From positions 253,823 to 317,822 of the forward strand of contig NZ_LMHJ01000005.1 of NCBI RefSeq assembly GCF_001427795.1: a stretch of DNA of 64,000 nt, read 5' to 3'. Position 1 is the first letter of the stretch; the number at the start of each line of letters is the position of its first letter. Shown here in pieces: positions 61,196 through 64,000 of the stretch. The translations under genes were made by a program, and so were the position numbers. Below the pieces are notes generated by a model. The model saw only the letters and a list, made by a program, of their open reading frames with translations, was not told the origin of the DNA and did not search any database. Source of the stretch: Nocardioides sp. Root682. Its GTDB lineage: Bacteria; Actinomycetota; Actinomycetes; Propionibacteriales; Nocardioidaceae.

Positions 61196-61651
61196 ATGCA
61201 GATCGAGCTCGACGATCCCCACCGCGGTGACGTCCTCGCGCTCCTTGAGGAGCACCTGGCGGACATGTATGCGACGTCGCCTCCCGAGAGCGTGCATGCG
61301 CTCGACCCGCATGCACTCGCCCAGCCGGGCGTCTCGTTCTGGACCGCACGCGAAGACGGGATCCTGCTCGGCTGCGCCGCGCTCAAGCGGTTGACCGACG
61401 ACCATGCCGAGCTGAAGTCGATGCGCACGGCGACAGCCGCACGCCGCCGTGGTGTCGCCGCCCGCCTCCTCGACCACGTCCTGGCGACCTCCCGGCAACG
61501 CGGCCACCACCGGATCAGCCTCGAGACCGGTGCCGAGGACTACTTCGCGCCGGCTCGGACGCTCTACGCCACGCGCGGCTTCACGGAGTGCGGCCCGTTC
61601 GAGGGCTACGTCCTGGACCCGAACAGCGTGTTCCTGACCCTGGCTCTCTGA
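61196..61651 (+). CDS. GNAT family N-acetyltransferase
   Basis: A 151-residue acetyl-CoA-dependent acetyltransferase. The fold is clear: LGCAALKRLTDDHAELKSM, the CoA loop MRTATAARRRGVAARLLDHVL (R/Q-x-x-G-x-G/A variant) and a final strand FTECGPF. GGGAG ten bases before ATG 61196 favours that start; ATG 61187 adds three residues. Acceptor unknown; it is divergent from the ABC exporter. Confidence 0.9.
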   Translation: MQIELDDPHRGDVLALLEEHLADMYATSPPESVHALDPHALAQPGVSFWTAREDGILLGCAALKRLTDDHAELKSMRTATAARRRGVAARLLDHVLATSRQRGHHRISLETGAEDYFAPARTLYATRGFTECGPFEGYVLDPNSVFLTLAL

Positions 61652-61669
61652 GGGATCTGCGGAGCAGTC

Positions 61670-62284
61670 TCAGGAGGGCGGTGCGTTCTCGACCTCGACC
61701 TGGATCGCCTGCGCGTCGGCGATGACCTTGTCGAGCACGGCCCGGCGCGGGTCCGGTACGGCGTGCCACGCACCCACGACCTGCACGTTGCCGAGGCGCG
61801 CGTCGGTCAGCACCTCGCTGACTGCAGTGCGGTCGCCGCCCGCCACGACCACGTCCACCGTGCCCAGAATGCGCGCCGCATGGTCGGCGGCAGCCTCGTA
61901 GGCAGCGCGGGCCTGGTTGCCGCGGCGGCGTGCGAAGCGCTGCTGCGACTGCCCGCCGGCCTTGGTGCGCCCCTGCACGTGGCGCTGGCCGACCTTCGAC
62001 TCCCCCAGCGTCGGGCCCGCGAGGCTCGCCACGGCGAAGCCGCCCTTGCGCACCAGGAGCACTCCCCACCGTCCGGGTGGCGCAACGGCAGTCCCGAAGG
62101 TCGCGGGGTCTGGCAGGTCGTCGTACCCGATGGAGAAGGGGAGGTGGGCCGAGAAGTGCGAACCGTCGGGCGCCTCCCCGACCAGGGCGCCGTCGATGAC
62201 GCTCAGCGCCGGTTCGCCGTGGGATGCCGCGAAGTTGGCGACCCACCGCGGCCAGCGGGCAACGGGAACGAAGACGTCGGGCAC
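61670..62284 (-). CDS. acVLRF1-type peptidyl-tRNA hydrolase
   Basis: A 204-residue protein of the actinobacterial Vms1-like release factor 1 family. The key loop is QGRTKAGGQSQQRFARRR, whose Gln parallels the GGQ of release factors and the Gln of Vms1/ANKZF1. It should cleave nascent chains from tRNA on stalled 50S subunits. Then AADHAARILG and a RF1-like core strand. GTG start at 62284. Convergent with the GNAT gene. Confidence 0.85.
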   Translation of the reverse strand: MPDVFVPVARWPRWVANFAASHGEPALSVIDGALVGEAPDGSHFSAHLPFSIGYDDLPDPATFGTAVAPPGRWGVLLVRKGGFAVASLAGPTLGESKVGQRHVQGRTKAGGQSQQRFARRRGNQARAAYEAAADHAARILGTVDVVVAGGDRTAVSEVLTDARLGNVQVVGAWHAVPDPRRAVLDKVIADAQAIQVEVENAPPS

Positions 62285-62325
62285 GGGACGACGCTACAGA
62301 CGAGAACCTGTTCTAGTCTCGGTGC

Positions 62326-62823
62326 ATGCCCACGATGCACCCCAGCTCCCCCGTCGGGATCGACTTCGTCGACACGGCGCCGTACCGCTACACGAACAGT
62401 GTCGACCTGGCCATCACGCCGGAACAGGTCTTCGAGGTGCTCGCCGACGCCGGCGCCTGGCCGCGGTGGGCGAAGGTGATCACCGGCGTCGTGTGGACGA
62501 CGCCCGAGCCGATCGGAGTCGGGACCCGCCGTACCGTGACGATGCGGGGCGGGCTGATCGGTGACGAGGAGTTCCTCTCCTGGGACCCGCCCACCACGAT
62601 GTCGTTCCGGTTCAACCAGTCGTCGACGCGGACCGTCAAGGCGTTCGCCGAGCGGTACGACGTCGTACCGACCGCCGACGGCTGCCGGCTCACCTGGACG
62701 CTGGCGCTCGACGTACGCGGCCCTTCGCGCCTGGGGATGCCCTTGGGCAAGCCGGTGATGAACGCGACCTTCCGCCGGTTCCTGGCCAACCTGAGGCGCT
62801 ACACCGACGAACGGTTCGCCTGA
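62326..62823 (+). CDS. SRPBCC family protein
   Basis: A 165-residue START-like protein: NSVDLAITPEQVFEVLADAGAWPRWAKVI is the usual N-terminal helix-grip beginning, then GTRRTVTMRGG and a late amphipathic helix (NATFRRFLANLRRYTDERF). Such proteins bind hydrophobic ligands or modify polyketides; no function assigned. It is divergent from acVLRF1 with 41 bases between. Confidence 0.88.
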   Translation: MPTMHPSSPVGIDFVDTAPYRYTNSVDLAITPEQVFEVLADAGAWPRWAKVITGVVWTTPEPIGVGTRRTVTMRGGLIGDEEFLSWDPPTTMSFRFNQSSTRTVKAFAERYDVVPTADGCRLTWTLALDVRGPSRLGMPLGKPVMNATFRRFLANLRRYTDERFA

Positions 62824-62855
62824 TCCGGCGACTGTCCGTGGGTAATCTCGGCTGG

Positions 62856-63395
62856 ATGACGAGCTTCCGCGCCGAGGACCGCACCGACCCACCCGTGAAC
62901 TCCGACGAAGCAGCGACGCTGCTGGGGTTCCTGAACTACCAGCGGGACACGCTGCGGTGGAAGTGTTCGGGGTTGACGGTCGATCAGCTCGCGACCTCTC
63001 TGGCACCGACGACGATGACCCTGGCGGGCCTGGTGAAGCACTTGGCCGTGGTCGAGGCGGGATGGCTGAACCAGTTCTTCGCGGGTGGTGTCGCCAAGCC
63101 GTCGTGGTTCGACGAGCGGGACCCGGATGACCGGAACTGGTCCTTCACCTCTGCCGCCGATGCCACCCCCGAGCAGCTGTTCGCCTGGTTCGACGAGTCG
63201 ATCGCGGTCTCCGACCGGGTCATCGCAAATGCCTTGGCCGGTCCGGAGGGCCTGGCCACCCTCTCCGCCGAGGAGGAGTACGGGAACCAGATCTCGCTGC
63301 GCTGGATCCTGTGCCACCTGATCGAGGAGTACGCCCGTCACAACGGCCACGCCGACCTGCTTCGCGAGTCCATCGACGGAGCCACCGGCGAATAG
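62856..63395 (+). CDS. DinB family protein (DUF664 type)
   Basis: A 179-residue four-helix-bundle protein. Metal-binding histidines: LVKHLAVVE and, near the end, HLIEEYARHNGHADLLRE. This DUF664 subclass occurs in actinobacteria and can include mycothiol-dependent enzymes. The ATG at 62856 begins MTSFRAEDRT. Its role is not known. Confidence 0.87.
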   Translation: MTSFRAEDRTDPPVNSDEAATLLGFLNYQRDTLRWKCSGLTVDQLATSLAPTTMTLAGLVKHLAVVEAGWLNQFFAGGVAKPSWFDERDPDDRNWSFTSAADATPEQLFAWFDESIAVSDRVIANALAGPEGLATLSAEEEYGNQISLRWILCHLIEEYARHNGHADLLRESIDGATGE

Positions 63396-63492
63396 CCATC
63401 CCACAGAGTTCTGACCACGCCGCTCCGCGGGCAGGATCCGCGGTACGTTGCGCCGTGCCGCGCCGCGGCCCCATGCCCTGACAGGAGACCCC

Positions 63493-63831
63493 ATGCCCCA
63501 CGACCCGAGCCCGTCGAAGATCGTCCGGCCCTTCACGCGTCAGTCCACCGTGCTCGAACTGGCCTCGACGATGCCCGGTCGCGCGTTCAAGGCGATGATC
63601 GTGCGCCAGCTCCCTCCGGTGGCCACCGAGAAGGAGCGTCAGGAGCTGGAGGACCTCACCCTTGGTCTTCCGCTGGAGACCTTGGTCGAGCTGTCCGAGG
63701 GCAAGCTCACCTGGGGGATCGCCGACTCCCTCGTCGACCTGGCGAACCGCAAGCCGCAGCGGGTTATCCGTCGTGGTGTCGGCGCGGGCGCCGCCGCCCT
63801 GAAGAAGGGCACGCGCGCGGTTCGCCGCTGA
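63493..63831 (+). CDS. Hypothetical basic protein
   Basis: A 112-residue protein, Arg/Lys-rich at both ends (KKGTRAVRR at the C-terminus) with helices around ELASTMPGRAFKAMIVRQL. No domain recognised. AGGAG five bases before ATG 63493 supports the start. Confidence 0.7.
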   Translation: MPHDPSPSKIVRPFTRQSTVLELASTMPGRAFKAMIVRQLPPVATEKERQELEDLTLGLPLETLVELSEGKLTWGIADSLVDLANRKPQRVIRRGVGAGAAALKKGTRAVRR

Positions 63832-63951
63832 TGGCGCGCACGATCGCCTGGGCGCGTGCTCGTTTCGGCGCGTCGTACCTGACGAACGTGTCGTGAATTC
63901 GGCGGCAGGTTCAATCGGTCTAAGCAACGTAAACCTTTGAGGAGCGTTGTG

Positions 63952-64000
63952 ATGAGACCAGTGTCTGGGATTGGTTCGCGTAGGTCGGTCGAGCAGTGGG
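63952..64000 (+). CDS. 5' end of a probable IS21-type IstA transposase gene
   Basis: A coding start truncated by the window edge: MRPVSGIGSRRSVEQWG. GAGGAG lies seven bases before the ATG. RSVEQW is typical of the start of actinobacterial IS21 IstA (SVEQWAEIRRL). A possible element end (TGTCGTGAATTC) begins at about 63889. Not enough sequence to be sure. Confidence 0.4.
   Translation, partial: MRPVSGIGSRRSVEQW

Overview
The window is high-GC DNA with many GTG starts, packed genes and very short intergenic gaps. The gene families point to an actinobacterium: an InhA-type enoyl-ACP reductase, a FadE23/FadE24-like acyl-CoA dehydrogenase pair, an acVLRF1-type peptidyl-tRNA hydrolase, DUF3099 and DUF5703 proteins, an ECF sigma with an anti-sigma-like partner, and a CE1758/CE1759-like monooxygenase pair. 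The closest fit is a Nocardioides-like member of the Propionibacteriales, but that placement is inferred from gene content and repeats, not from a marker gene. It reads as chromosomal core and shell sequence with one complete insertion sequence, one odd repeat-flanked nuclease cassette, and probably the start of a second insertion sequence at the right edge. There is no phage, CRISPR array or large biosynthetic cluster, and no gene-free stretch longer than about 300 bases.

Layout. 1-6.6 kb: CorA transporter, UppP, aldo/keto reductase, DUF5703 protein, M20 peptidase, a membrane-anchored protein and an amidase. 6.7-13.6 kb: divergent SnoaL/TetR pair, methyltransferase, tRNA-Leu(GAG), HesB-like protein, an orphan LysR effector domain, nucleosidase, galactokinase, and an ECF sigma/anti-sigma pair. 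13.7-19.6 kb: two acyl-CoA dehydrogenases translationally coupled behind a perfect operator palindrome, then two unrecognised divergent envelope or secreted proteins. 19.6-31.4 kb: peptide deformylase, esterase, siroheme synthase with an rRNA methylase, an LCAD-like dehydrogenase, a two-component flavin monooxygenase, a PPM phosphatase and small membrane proteins. 31.4-38 kb: TauE/SPFH/NfeD/ABC cluster, SerB and a flavoprotein monooxygenase.

38-45 kb: a 1100-bp IS481-family element with a CTAG target duplication, SixA phosphatase, the FabG-FabI pair of fatty acid synthase II, dodecin, then a 1.13-kb cassette (about 42719-43852) in which a winged-helix/DUF559-type nuclease gene sits between two groups of a 21-bp-period repeat in opposite orientation; MoaA follows. 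45-52 kb: SURF1, a glpK-glpD-SDR operon coupled by TGATG junctions, and an SDR/QueA-like pair behind a MerR-type operator. 52-64 kb: MacB-like exporter, ABC-F ATPase, zinc metallopeptidase, aminoglycoside-phosphotransferase-like protein, a second ABC exporter, GNAT, acVLRF1, SRPBCC and DinB proteins, and what looks like the 5' end of an IS21-type transposase gene.

The main candidates for something undescribed are the DUF559 cassette with its inverted repeat arrays, the MerR-operator-driven SDR plus QueA-like gene without other queuosine genes, and a family of mosaic hairpin repeats placed exactly at the ends of genes.
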